In this document: positions 16,838 through 25,174 of the stretch, one piece after another
Numbering within the stretch: position 1 is the first letter of the stretch
How the letters are laid out: every line of letters starts with the position of its first letter
Source of the DNA: Siphonobacter sp. BAB-5405
GTDB lineage: Bacteria; Bacteroidota; Bacteroidia; Cytophagales; Spirosomataceae
Length of the DNA stretch: 37,541 nucleotides
Direction: 5' to 3'
Assembly (NCBI RefSeq): GCF_002872335.1
Contig: NZ_NJAG01000018.1
Location: 1-37,541 of the forward strand
The notes under the pieces: model-generated
What the model was told of the DNA's origin: nothing
Seen by the model: only the letters and a program-made list of their open reading frames with translations
Databases searched by the model: none
Made by a program: the position numbers and the translations under genes

Positions 16838-17656
16838 ATGGCTTACGGCTTACTGAAAGGCAAACGGGGAATCATTTCCGGAGCCTTGGATGAAAATTCC
16901 ATCGCCTGGAAAACGGCTTTAAAAGCGTACGAAGAAGGAGCCCGCTTTGTACTGACCAATGCTCCCATTGCGATGCGAATGGGAGCCATCAACCAGCTCG
17001 CAGAGCAGTGCGAGGCCCAGATCATCCCGGCGGATGCCACCGATGTGGCAGATCTGGAAAAACTCTTTACGCAGTCGCAGGAAATATTGGGCGGTAAAAT
17101 CGATTTCGTTCTGCATTCCATCGGCATGAGTACCAATATTCGGAAAGGTCGGGAGTACGGCGATCTGAACTACGAATGGTTCCTGAAATCACTGGACGTA
17201 TCGGCTTTATCCCTGCATAAAATGCTGCAAACGGCCGAGAAGCTGGATGCGATGGCCGAGTATGGTTCCGTAGTTGCCCTTAGTTACATTGCAGCCCAAC
17301 GGTCCTTTCCCGACTATACGGACATGGCCCAGGCCAAGGCCATGCTCGAAAGCATTGCCCGTAGTTACGGCTATCGGTACGGACGCCTGAAAAAAGTGCG
17401 GGTGAATACGATTTCGCAGTCGCCCACGAAAACAACGGCTGGTACGGGAATTGGCGGTTTCGACGCGTTTTTTGATTACGCAAACAAAATGTCTCCGCTC
17501 GGTAACGCCTCGGCCGAGGCCTGTGCGGAATATGCCGTAACGTTGTTCTCAGATTTGACGCGTTCGGTTACCATGCAGAATCTGTACCACGACGGCGGCT
17601 TTTCGGCGGTGGGCATCTCCCATGAAATCGTAGACCTGATGACACCAAAGGAGTAA
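16838..17656 (+). CDS. fabI: Enoyl-[acyl-carrier-protein] reductase (NADH)
   Basis: This 272-residue short-chain dehydrogenase-type FabI catalyses the last step of each type II fatty acid elongation round, reducing trans-2-enoyl-ACP with NADH. The catalytic Tyr/Lys pair is Y160 and K167 (DYTDMAQAK, Y-x6-K), with the FabI-typical second tyrosine Y150 in ALSYIAAQRSFP. The nucleotide-binding N-terminus GKRGIISGALDENSIAWKTA is the variant Rossmann loop of FabI. VRVNTISQSPTKTT corresponds to the substrate-binding loop. Length and motif spacing match the family. It is transcribed alone and converges on the MutS-like gene across a REP-like double hairpin that probably ends both transcripts. Confidence 0.96.
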   Translation: MAYGLLKGKRGIISGALDENSIAWKTALKAYEEGARFVLTNAPIAMRMGAINQLAEQCEAQIIPADATDVADLEKLFTQSQEILGGKIDFVLHSIGMSTNIRKGREYGDLNYEWFLKSLDVSALSLHKMLQTAEKLDAMAEYGSVVALSYIAAQRSFPDYTDMAQAKAMLESIARSYGYRYGRLKKVRVNTISQSPTKTTAGTGIGGFDAFFDYANKMSPLGNASAEACAEYAVTLFSDLTRSVTMQNLYHDGGFSAVGISHEIVDLMTPKE

Positions 17657-17683
17657 GACGAGTCCCCAATTTGTAATGGTTAT

Positions 17684-17800
17684 GGAATGATCGGGGTGAG
17701 CGTGTTAACTCAAGTGTTAATGATAACCTAACCCCGAAGGGGTTCAATCTGAATAGCCCCGTATGCAATACGGGGGCTTTTATAGCAACCCGATCATTCC
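17684..17800. repeat. REP-like double hairpin flanked by 12-bp inverted repeats (copy 1)
   Basis: The core is hairpin AACCCC-GAA-GGGGTT (17730-17744), a short spacer, and hairpin GCCCCGTAT-GCA-ATACGGGGGC (17756-17777) followed by TTTTA. Two related copies lie at 29262-29307 and 29339-29384. Flanking the core, GGAATGATCGGG (17684-17695) is the exact inverted complement of CCCGATCATTCC (17789-17800). CAAGTGTT (17711-17718) is likewise complementary to AACACTTG (17803-17810), giving crossed rather than nested pairing. The site lies between the convergent fabI and mutS-like genes and could serve as a two-way terminator. Confidence 0.75.
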
Positions 17801-17877
17801 AAAACACTTGCTGGGGTGAGCATTTGATAAATTCCGTTGACCTCAACTCAAAATACTAAATCCACACTGTAAACTTC

Positions 17878-19647
17878 TCAAATCACCCCCATCTTCTGCA
17901 TTAGAAACGTCGCACTACGGTTCTGGCAAATGCCGTCGAGCAACTGGTAGGGGAAGACCAGTTCATCGTTCACAATTTCTACTTCAAAGCGTTTGTTGAT
18001 CAGTTTTTGCGGATACTGTTCGGTAATCTCGCAAACTTCCAGATCGTGCGTGGCAATCACCCCCCAGGCATTGTACTGGATAATTTTCTTGATCACTTCA
18101 ATCGTGCCGTTTCGTTTGTCGTCGGAGTTGGTACCCCGGAATAACTCATCCAGCAAAATGAAACAGGGCTTGGTTTGCAGCGTCTGCAAAATGGATTGAA
18201 GTCGCTTCACCTCCGCAAAAAAGTACGATTCACTATCGGCCAGTGAGTCGTTCAATCGCATGGAGACCAGAATGTCCAGCGGCTGAACCCGGGCTTCGGT
18301 CGCACACACGCAGGAACCCACGTTGGTTAGTAACATATTGATGCCCAGTGTCCGCAGAAAAGTACTCTTTCCGGACATATTCGAACCCGTCAGAATCATG
18401 AACCGGGGCGAAAAACGTACGTCGTTAGTAACGCGTTTGGTACGGTTGAGCAGCGGGTGTCCCAGGCTTTTAAACGCAATTTCACCCGAATCCGACAACG
18501 ACGGAAATACAAAATCCGGGTTATTATACGAAAGATTAGCAAAGCTGTTAATCGATTCGAACGTACCAATCGTTTCGAGCCAGCTACGTAGCGATGCCGC
18601 GTACTGAGCTTTCCATTGCAACAACCGATGCAGGGTATGCACGTGCGAAACGTACAGTCCGTTAGTCAGTACGGCGGCCAGGGCATGGTTGATCCCGTTC
18701 ATGGCCGCCAGTAAGGACGAAAGTTGGCGTACCTGCGTGCTGGCGAGGGAGCCATTGGTCCGTAGGCGTTGTTGCAAATCCTGTAATTCTTCTGATTGAA
18801 AGGTTTGCGATTCGATGGCGGCGATGAGTGTACTGTATTTTTTAATAATCAGTCCAATACGTTCCGAATCCACCGTTTCGGCTTTCACCTGCTTCAGATT
18901 TCGGGAAAGAATAAACAGGTTAATGAGTCCCATGAAACCAGCGAGGGTGAGAAAATCATCGTCCCAGGTCAAAACAAAACCACCCACACAAAGGGCCAGT
19001 AAGGCTGGAAAAAGAATGGCTAGCGTACGGGTCAACCCCGAGACGGGCGGGCTTTTTCGTTCGCTCCATTCCACCAGAGCGGCGTATTCTTCCGCCGTAT
19101 CCTGACCCATTGTACCCAGGGCCAGAAATTCCTGCCGCCACTCGGGATGATTCGCCAATTCCTGAACGGCTCGCTGGCGTGGCGTGATGGCCGCATCCGG
19201 CAAACGGTGGAGGAGTTGTTGGGCCAGGGTCGCCTGCCCGATGCTGGTAGCCGTACGGTTCAGGTGCTGATACAGCGATTTTTCACCGAAAATATCGAGG
19301 TCATACGAATACGAATGAGCCGTTTGCAGATGTTCCGTCCCCGCCTGAAACGGGATGCGGCTGCCGTTGAGGTAATCCAGCTCATCCTGGTTGATTTGAA
19401 TGAGTTGACGGGTGAGGGCAATCCGGTCGGACAGTCGTTCATGCCGATACATCAGGTACCGAAAAAAAACCGCTGGCAAGAGCAGTAGTAACCAGTACCC
19501 GCTTTCGTTGGATCGCTGAGCCAGATAAATCAGTGCTCCGGCCAGGACCACGGTTAGAAAGCGAAGGGTACCAATCCAGTTATAGCGACGGCTCAGTTGC
19601 TCGGATTCCCCCTGAAACTGAGCCAGACGTTCGGCGTAAAAAGACAT
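17878..19647 (-). CDS. Membrane-anchored MutS-family ATPase
   Basis: This 589-residue protein carries a MutS-type ATPase domain at the C-terminus (about 395-580): Walker A TGSNMSGKS (421-428), a signature region around LNDSLADSESYFFAEVKR, Walker B ILLDELFRGTNSDDK (about 497-511) and the switch IATHD. The MutS mismatch-recognition domain I is absent. Instead, the N-terminal part holds two hydrophobic pairs (about 29-68 and 207-250) that should anchor it in the membrane. It resembles the MutS-related proteins found widely in Bacteroidota, whose role is not established; mismatch repair is unlikely. ATG 19647 was chosen over a TTG eight codons upstream. Confidence 0.88.
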   Translation of the reverse strand: MSFYAERLAQFQGESEQLSRRYNWIGTLRFLTVVLAGALIYLAQRSNESGYWLLLLLPAVFFRYLMYRHERLSDRIALTRQLIQINQDELDYLNGSRIPFQAGTEHLQTAHSYSYDLDIFGEKSLYQHLNRTATSIGQATLAQQLLHRLPDAAITPRQRAVQELANHPEWRQEFLALGTMGQDTAEEYAALVEWSERKSPPVSGLTRTLAILFPALLALCVGGFVLTWDDDFLTLAGFMGLINLFILSRNLKQVKAETVDSERIGLIIKKYSTLIAAIESQTFQSEELQDLQQRLRTNGSLASTQVRQLSSLLAAMNGINHALAAVLTNGLYVSHVHTLHRLLQWKAQYAASLRSWLETIGTFESINSFANLSYNNPDFVFPSLSDSGEIAFKSLGHPLLNRTKRVTNDVRFSPRFMILTGSNMSGKSTFLRTLGINMLLTNVGSCVCATEARVQPLDILVSMRLNDSLADSESYFFAEVKRLQSILQTLQTKPCFILLDELFRGTNSDDKRNGTIEVIKKIIQYNAWGVIATHDLEVCEITEQYPQKLINKRFEVEIVNDELVFPYQLLDGICQNRSATFLMQKMGVI

Positions 19648-19701
19648 AACTTGAAAAGCAGATAAATACAAACAAATCCTTGGTTGTCAAGGCATTTAAG
19701 T

Positions 19702-21003
19702 TTAGGTATTGGAACCTTCCAAAGGTTTTCTTTTGGAGCGTCCCAATACGTCTTCGTACAGAGTCTGGTAACGTCGGGCGATGACGGGTTCCGCGTACTG
19801 CGTCAGTACCTTTTGCCGGGCATTTCGGCGTAAGGATTCATAATCCGACTGGTAAAGCGTTTGATACAGGGCCCGCATGAGGTCTTCGGAAGAACGGTAT
19901 TCGGCCAATGCCCCGTTTACCCCATCGTCAATAAGCTCGGGAATGCCGCCAATGTTGAAACCCACCGAAGGCGTACCGCAGGCCATGGCTTCCATGATGG
20001 TATACGGCAGGTTTTCTTCCAGCGAAGGAATCACAAAGACCGAAGCCGCTGAATACGCTAGGGCAATTCGCTCCGGATTTGACAAACGACCCAGATGATG
20101 AGCGGGATAGGGAAGTTTGGGTAGCCCTTCGGTTTGTCCGAAAATGACGAGTTCAATCTGCTCTTTCGTTTCGGGATGAGCCGTAGCCAGCCGTTCCAGA
20201 GCTTCCTTAAAATACGAAAATCCCTTCATGGGAGCATCCACCCGCATGGCGGCAAACAGAATCAGGTGTTTATGCTGGGGCAGATTGAGTTTCCAGCGGG
20301 CTGCTTTTTTTTCGGTAGGTTTAAAAACGTCCGTATCCAGTGGATTGGGAATGCTGACAATCGTATGTTTTTTCAGTAAACTACTTTTCCGGGCCCGATT
20401 GGCCAGCCAGTCACTGCACGCTACGGTGGTGAGGTTAGCCGGATCCATGACTTTCTGTTTTCGTTCCCAGATCTGATTCGATAAATCGACCTCCGAAGGA
20501 TACCGCAAAAACTTACAGTTGCCGCATTTATTGATAAAGTGATCGCATTCGCCGCTGTGGTGGCAGCCCCCCGTAAAAGGCCACATGTCGTGCATAGTCC
20601 AGACCAGCGGCTTTTGCGTTTCCACCAGTTTCTGAAAGGATTGGGTGGAAAGAAATCCGTGATTGATCCAGTGTAAATGCAGAATCTGGGCTTTTTGTAC
20701 AAACGGGTGCTCGGTTACGTCTACGCCCAGTACCGCAGGATCGAAAGCCCAGTGTTGCTTTTTGGAGGCCTCGTAAGCTTTCAGGTATAGACGTTCACCG
20801 GCAAAACGAGCTAACGTTTTCTTTTTACCCAGCCAGGAGTCGTCTAAAGCGGCAATGGCTGGATTTTGGGTATTTTTTTCCTGTACTAAAATTTGGGAAT
20901 ACAGGGGCGAGTAACGACTCAGAGCCTGCTGCAACCGCACGGCTCCGATGGATGCCCCGCCCATATTATCGGAAGTACTCAGTAGCGTAACGGAAGTTGG
21001 CAT
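19702..21003 (-). CDS. Glycosyltransferase family 4 (GT-B), surface-glycan biosynthesis
   Basis: This is a 433-residue retaining GT-B glycosyltransferase. The N-terminal domain begins VTLLSTSDNMGGASIGAVRL. Next is a cysteine/histidine-rich stretch, WTMHDMWPFTGGCHHSGEC with further cysteines (C147, C153, C160, C163), seen in a subgroup that includes colanic-acid-type enzymes. The donor-binding C-terminal domain carries FAAMRVDAPMKGF, the GT4 acidic motif SLEENLPYTIMEAMACG and GFNIGGIPELIDDG. ATG 21003 is the natural start; a longer form would overlap the upstream gene. It lies 25 bp downstream of another glycosyltransferase on the same strand and should add a sugar to a lipid-linked glycan in the cytoplasm. 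Confidence 0.92.
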   Translation of the reverse strand: MPTSVTLLSTSDNMGGASIGAVRLQQALSRYSPLYSQILVQEKNTQNPAIAALDDSWLGKKKTLARFAGERLYLKAYEASKKQHWAFDPAVLGVDVTEHPFVQKAQILHLHWINHGFLSTQSFQKLVETQKPLVWTMHDMWPFTGGCHHSGECDHFINKCGNCKFLRYPSEVDLSNQIWERKQKVMDPANLTTVACSDWLANRARKSSLLKKHTIVSIPNPLDTDVFKPTEKKAARWKLNLPQHKHLILFAAMRVDAPMKGFSYFKEALERLATAHPETKEQIELVIFGQTEGLPKLPYPAHHLGRLSNPERIALAYSAASVFVIPSLEENLPYTIMEAMACGTPSVGFNIGGIPELIDDGVNGALAEYRSSEDLMRALYQTLYQSDYESLRRNARQKVLTQYAEPVIARRYQTLYEDVLGRSKRKPLEGSNT

Positions 21004-21028
21004 GAAATTCAAATAGTACTGCGTGCGT

Positions 21029-21916
21029 TTACACCCCGTACCGAACAAAGTTAATAATCTTCCGTATCCAGCTGAGACGGAAGTGTTTGCGTAATCGCTG
21101 GTGGATGACTTCGTCGGGAGAAACGGCCTTGGTCAGTCGACTGAACCGTTCCACCCGCTGGACATCGTAGCGGTGCGTACCCCGACCAAAATTCGTGCCC
21201 GAGCCATCCATACCCGTGCTCTCCAGTTTGGAGGCCCGGGGATGCAAATTGTACGCCTGATGCTTGTAATGGGCATAGGTCCAACGAATGGCCCAGGAGT
21301 TGAGTACACCCACCTGCTGTTTTTTCAGCATCGGTAACAGGTCTTCACCGCCCCGCATGAATTCCCGCCGGGCCGCTTTATTTTTCATAAACTCCGGAAA
21401 ATCGCGTACCTCCCAGTCAACTTTCGCCCAGCGGTCGGGCCAGGTGCCCCAGCCGTACGAACAGCCCCGGGCCAGTAAGAGGACATCGTGCGGATAGTCC
21501 AGCGGAATCTCAATGGGGTAGAGGTAGCCCGAAATAGAAAAAACGCGAATGTCTTTTCGGTAGTATTCCAGGGCCTCATTCATGAAGCGTAAATAATCGC
21601 GGGTACAAAGCAAGTCGTCTTCCATCACCACAATTTTATCGTGTTGCTGGAGCACCTGCGTAACCCCCCGAATGATGGAAGCCGCCAGCCCACGGTTTTC
21701 TTCGCTGAAATCCAGGTGAATGCTCTCGAACCCGCGAATGGACTGGGCGTATTCACGAACGATGGCTACGTTGGCCTCATCAGCGGCTGTTTTGGGTCCA
21801 TCGGAAAAAATATATACGGTACTAAACGCAGCTTCTGGACAGCGAAGCAAGCTCTTGACGGTCTTTCGAAAATGATCCGGGCGGTTATAACAAAATAGAG
21901 CAATGGGTGCGTACAT
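21029..21916 (-). CDS. GT-A-fold glycosyltransferase
   Basis: This is a 295-residue nucleotide-diphospho-sugar transferase of the GT-A fold. It starts MYAPIALFCYNRPDHFRKTV, followed by VYIFSDGPK, NRGLAASIIRGV and the metal-binding acidic motif IVVMEDDLLCTRDYL. ARGCSYGWGTWPDRW is a characteristic later block. This arrangement resembles bacterial relatives of the GNT-I-like group more than classical GT2. It lies first in a minus-strand pair with the GT4 enzyme, which follows at 25 bp. The sugar and acceptor are not predictable. Upstream is a 289-bp gene-free tract with repetitive sequence. Confidence 0.88.
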   Translation of the reverse strand: MYAPIALFCYNRPDHFRKTVKSLLRCPEAAFSTVYIFSDGPKTAADEANVAIVREYAQSIRGFESIHLDFSEENRGLAASIIRGVTQVLQQHDKIVVMEDDLLCTRDYLRFMNEALEYYRKDIRVFSISGYLYPIEIPLDYPHDVLLLARGCSYGWGTWPDRWAKVDWEVRDFPEFMKNKAARREFMRGGEDLLPMLKKQQVGVLNSWAIRWTYAHYKHQAYNLHPRASKLESTGMDGSGTNFGRGTHRYDVQRVERFSRLTKAVSPDEVIHQRLRKHFRLSWIRKIINFVRYGV

Positions 21917-21950
21917 GAAAAACGTTGGTTGGAAGGCAATGTCGGGTGGA

Positions 21951-22200
21951 GGTTTGAAGTTTAAGCTGGTTTGAGGTTTAAGTTAGTTTGAGGAGGTTTA
22001 AGGTTGGAGTGGGTTTTGGGAGTGATTGTTTCGAGCTAGTATATGGGTAATTCTTACCAAAACCAGTCAGTAGTAAAATGCACTTTAATGCATTACTAAT
22101 GCTAAGCTCTTCAATCCCTAACTTTCAAACGCACTCAAACCTTAAACTTTTCAAACCTTTTCAAACGAACTTAAACCCTCTCAAACGTCCTCCAACCCCT
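21951..22200. repeat. Inverted arrays of a degenerate TTTGAGGTTTAAG motif
   Basis: The left side (21951-22019) is G/T-rich and repeats GGTTTGAAG, GGTTTGAGGTTTAAG and GTTTGAGGAGG. The right side (about 22125-22200) carries the same motifs on the other strand (CTCAAACCTTAAAC, AACTTAAACCC, CTCAAACG). Between them, TAGTAAAATGCA (from about 22071) and TGCATTACTA (to about 22099) form a further imperfect hairpin. No gene is present between the two minus-strand genes. The function is unknown. Confidence 0.6.
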
Positions 22201-22205
22201 TCTAC

Positions 22206-22991
22206 CTAAAACTGCTTAATCAAAATACCCTGACCCGTAGGAGAGGTGAAAATGGTGTGTCCGACCTTTTTGGCGAAAGCGTCGTGCCCGTGCTTCTGGG
22301 CTTCGCAGGTAGGGAAGCCGTAATCATCGAAAATGACAACGGCCCCGCGTACCAGTTTGGGCCAGAAGTACTCCAGGGCGGCTACTTCGGGTACCACCGC
22401 GTTCATATCAATCGACAGAAAACAAATCTGCTCGGTATCGGCCTGGGGAAGGGTATCGGGAATGGCTCCTTTGATAATACGAACGTTGAAATCTTTGAAC
22501 GTTTCCTGCACCTGTTCGTATAGATTTCGACTCTGTTCGTAACCCATCGTATGGTTCCGCTGGATTTCGTAATCCGAACTATACCGCGGATCCAGCCCCT
22601 GAAAGGTATCCATGAGGTAGTATCGCTTGTCGGTTTTGGCAAAATCAATGTATTGCATGATGGCCCGGTCGCAGAACCCTGAGAAAACGCCACAGGCCAC
22701 AAAATCACCCGGTAGGTGCCTGACCTGATCGGCTGCCCAGCAGAGCATATAAATCCGCCATTCCATGCCGTTTTTGGGCACCAGCGTACCGCCCAGCTTC
22801 GTCACCCAGGCATACGCGGCGGCAAAGCGGGGGTCCTGTTTGAATTCCGTATTGACTTCGGTATAGAGTTTATCCGTCGCGTAATGAAATTTATCTTTTT
22901 GCAGCAGGTGAAAATTCCAGGGAGCCCGGATGAATTTCAGGTACGGAATCCAGGGTTCAGGGACAATCTTCGATAAAAATGTAAGAGCCAT
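22206..22991 (-). CDS. TylF/MycF-type O-methyltransferase
   Basis: This is a 261-residue SAM-dependent methyltransferase of the macrocin O-methyltransferase (TylF) family. Supporting blocks are DFVACGVFSGFCDRAIMQY (SAM-binding strand and loop), YYLMDTFQGLDPRYS, VRIIKGAIPDTLP, ICFLSIDMNAV and VIFDDYGFPTCEAQKHGHDAF; the Asp residues of SIDM and FDDYG match the metal site of the family. Such enzymes methylate sugar hydroxyls, which fits its place in a glycosyltransferase cluster. The ATG at 22991 faces a divergent GT2 gene across 263 bp containing a perfect 15-bp inverted repeat. The target hydroxyl is unknown. Confidence 0.87.
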   Translation of the reverse strand: MALTFLSKIVPEPWIPYLKFIRAPWNFHLLQKDKFHYATDKLYTEVNTEFKQDPRFAAAYAWVTKLGGTLVPKNGMEWRIYMLCWAADQVRHLPGDFVACGVFSGFCDRAIMQYIDFAKTDKRYYLMDTFQGLDPRYSSDYEIQRNHTMGYEQSRNLYEQVQETFKDFNVRIIKGAIPDTLPQADTEQICFLSIDMNAVVPEVAALEYFWPKLVRGAVVIFDDYGFPTCEAQKHGHDAFAKKVGHTIFTSPTGQGILIKQF

Positions 22992-23017
22992 GCGATGTGT
23001 TCAGTCTTCAAATCCAG

Positions 23018-23167
23018 GTTTTCAGGAAAAAGAGACGACGAATCCTTCTTTGGGGAATTAAATCAGCCCACGCGTCGGGTACTTTCCTCTCGCATCAAAG
23101 ACTATCGCTGACCATCAGTGATTTACGAACGTGTCAACGCGTACGATTACGGCTTTTTCCTGAAAAC
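23018..23167. repeat. Perfect 15-bp inverted repeat in a divergent promoter region
   Basis: GTTTTCAGGAAAAAG (23018-23032) is the exact reverse complement of CTTTTTCCTGAAAAC (23153-23167). The arms face the divergent methyltransferase (27 bp) and GT2 (88 bp) genes, with 120 bp between them. A shared regulator site or a hairpin in both leaders are possible explanations. No consensus promoter boxes were confidently placed. Confidence 0.6.
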
Positions 23168-23254
23168 TTCTGTAAAGTAACAGCCAATTTTTCAAATACT
23201 TTGGAATGGAGTAGGGTTTGACGTGCGTACCTTCGCCGGCAAAAAGGCTTTTCT

Positions 23255-24196
23255 ATGCCGAAACTTTCGGTTTGTATTCCTGCGTATAAGGAGCCAGCTT
23301 TACTCGAAAAAGCCCTTCAGGCACTGGAAACGCAGACTTTTCGCGATTACGAATTGATTCTAACGGACGATACGCCCGATGATTCCGTCCGGCAGCTCGC
23401 CGAACAATGGCAGTCCCGTTTGCCCCTGCGATACCAGGCCAATCGGCCCGCGTTAGGTACGCCTGAAAACTGGAATTCGGGCATTCGTCTGGCTCAGGGA
23501 GCGTACATCCTGATTCACCACCACGATGACTGGCTGCTACGTCCGGATAGTCTGGCTTTGTTTGTACAGGCTCTGGATGAACACCCCGACGCGGTTTTCG
23601 CCTTTGCCAATACCGATATTCGTCGACTGAGTACGGACGAACGCATTCGTCTGAATCGACCTTCAGAAATCCAACTGGCTCAGCTCCGAACCGAACCCGA
23701 AGTGCTCATTACGGCTGATTTTGTGGGCGTGCCGAGTACGGTCATGTTCCGAAAATCCGCCGGACTTTTCTTCGATTCCCAGCTCAAGTGGCTCGTTGAT
23801 GTGGACTTTTACGTGCGGGCCTTGCGGCAACAGCCCCGGGCGGCGTACATCCCTCAGGCTTTGGTAGGGGTGGCCATCCACGAAAAACAGGTGACGGCTT
23901 CGGTAACGAAAAACAAAAATTTACTGCTGTTTGAGTACTTCACGGTGGCCGAGAAATTCAATCTCGATCTCCGGCAGGAACCCTACGCCGGAGCGTACGG
24001 CTACTGGTTCTGGCGGCTCAACGTGCAATCGGTCGATGAAATTCGGGCGGCGGGTTTTTACGGACCTATTCCCGCAGGTACGGAAGCGTTAATCCGAAAC
24101 CGTCGTAAATTCGGTTTCCGGCACTGGTACATCAAAACGGTCATGTTCGTTAAATATCGCCTTTTGGGCCTCAAACGCAAGGATCTGCATGAATGA
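23255..24196 (+). CDS. Glycosyltransferase family 2
   Basis: This 313-residue inverting GT-A enzyme opens with LSVCIPAYKEPALLEKALQA, the first nucleotide-binding motif. The acidic LILTDDTPDD (D38, D39) and the metal-binding LIHHHDDW (D91, D92) follow. FVGVPSTVMFRKSAGLFFD and WLVDVDFYVRAL are the usual acceptor-side blocks with a conserved VDxDF-type acid. It begins the rightward part of the glycan cluster and overlaps the next gene by 8 bp, so the two are translationally coupled. Substrate specificity cannot be assigned. Confidence 0.93.
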   Translation: MPKLSVCIPAYKEPALLEKALQALETQTFRDYELILTDDTPDDSVRQLAEQWQSRLPLRYQANRPALGTPENWNSGIRLAQGAYILIHHHDDWLLRPDSLALFVQALDEHPDAVFAFANTDIRRLSTDERIRLNRPSEIQLAQLRTEPEVLITADFVGVPSTVMFRKSAGLFFDSQLKWLVDVDFYVRALRQQPRAAYIPQALVGVAIHEKQVTASVTKNKNLLLFEYFTVAEKFNLDLRQEPYAGAYGYWFWRLNVQSVDEIRAAGFYGPIPAGTEALIRNRRKFGFRHWYIKTVMFVKYRLLGLKRKDLHE

Positions 24197-25121
24197 GTTG
24201 CCGCTTTCGGTGGTCATCTGTACCTACAACCGGGCCGATCTGATTGGGCTGGCTCTGGCGGATTTAACCCGACAAACGCTGGATACCCGTCAGTTTGAAA
24301 TCATCGTCATTGATAATAATTCCCGCGATACCACACCGGAGGTCGTGCGGTCCTTTACGGAACAATACCCGCACATTCGGTACTTTTTCGAAGGAAAGCC
24401 AGGACGTAGTATTGCCCGAAATCGGGGTTGGCAGGAAGCCCGGGGCGAGTTTGTCGCGTACCTTGACGACGATATTCGCGTCGATCCGCAGTGGGCGACG
24501 GCCATGCTCAGGGCTTTGCAGCAAACGCCCCGACCGCTGGCCGTGGGTGGACTGGTAGAACCCTGGTACGCCGAAACACCGCCGGCCTGGTTTGTTCGCG
24601 ACTTTGAACTTCGCAGCTGGGGCGATCAGCCCGGTTATATTCCGGCCCAGCGGGCTCCGTTTGGGTTTGCCGGAGGAAATATGGGGATCGCGAAAAAGGT
24701 ATTGCAGCAGTACGGCGGTTTTCAGGAAGAACTCGGCGGCGGCGGCGAGCATATGCCACGCATGGGCGAAGAAACCGATCTGTTTTTCCGGATCTACAAA
24801 GATCATCAGGCCGAAGCAGACCGTATTTTCTGGTTCGAACCGGCGGCCCGGATTCAGCACTGGACGCCCGCCCGCAACTGGCAGATTCCGTACCGCTTGC
24901 AACGCAGTCACGCCAGCGGAGCCGCCCGGGCGTGGATGATGCAGGTAAAGCCGTATTCCTGGCAATACTGGCGGGTGCTAGCTTTTGGGGTGAAGTCCAC
25001 GTTTCGTTTGCTCAAATCGCTGGCAACCACGAAACATCCGATGAAAACCGAGTGGGTCAAGTACCGGCAGACGCTGGCCTACCTCAAAGGTTTTTCGGAC
25101 GAAAGCCGAACGTTGAAGTAA
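24189..25121 (+). CDS. Glycosyltransferase family 2
   Basis: This is a 310-residue GT-A enzyme. It has LSVVICTYNRADLIGLAL, IIVIDNNSRDTTPEV, KPGRSIARNRGWQEARGEFV and the metal-binding YLDDDIRVDP (D93-D95), then the later block FGFAGGNMGIAKKVL and the acidic MGEETDLFFRIY. Its ATG lies inside the last codons of the preceding GT2 gene (8-bp overlap), and a flippase follows after 53 bp, so the three form one unit. It probably elongates the same glycan as its neighbours. Donor and acceptor are unknown. Confidence 0.93.
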   Translation: MNELPLSVVICTYNRADLIGLALADLTRQTLDTRQFEIIVIDNNSRDTTPEVVRSFTEQYPHIRYFFEGKPGRSIARNRGWQEARGEFVAYLDDDIRVDPQWATAMLRALQQTPRPLAVGGLVEPWYAETPPAWFVRDFELRSWGDQPGYIPAQRAPFGFAGGNMGIAKKVLQQYGGFQEELGGGGEHMPRMGEETDLFFRIYKDHQAEADRIFWFEPAARIQHWTPARNWQIPYRLQRSHASGAARAWMMQVKPYSWQYWRVLAFGVKSTFRLLKSLATTKHPMKTEWVKYRQTLAYLKGFSDESRTLK

Positions 25122-25174
25122 GAAATAAGGGCCTTGAGCCAACCCCCATACAGAAAATAAACCATTAACAACCC

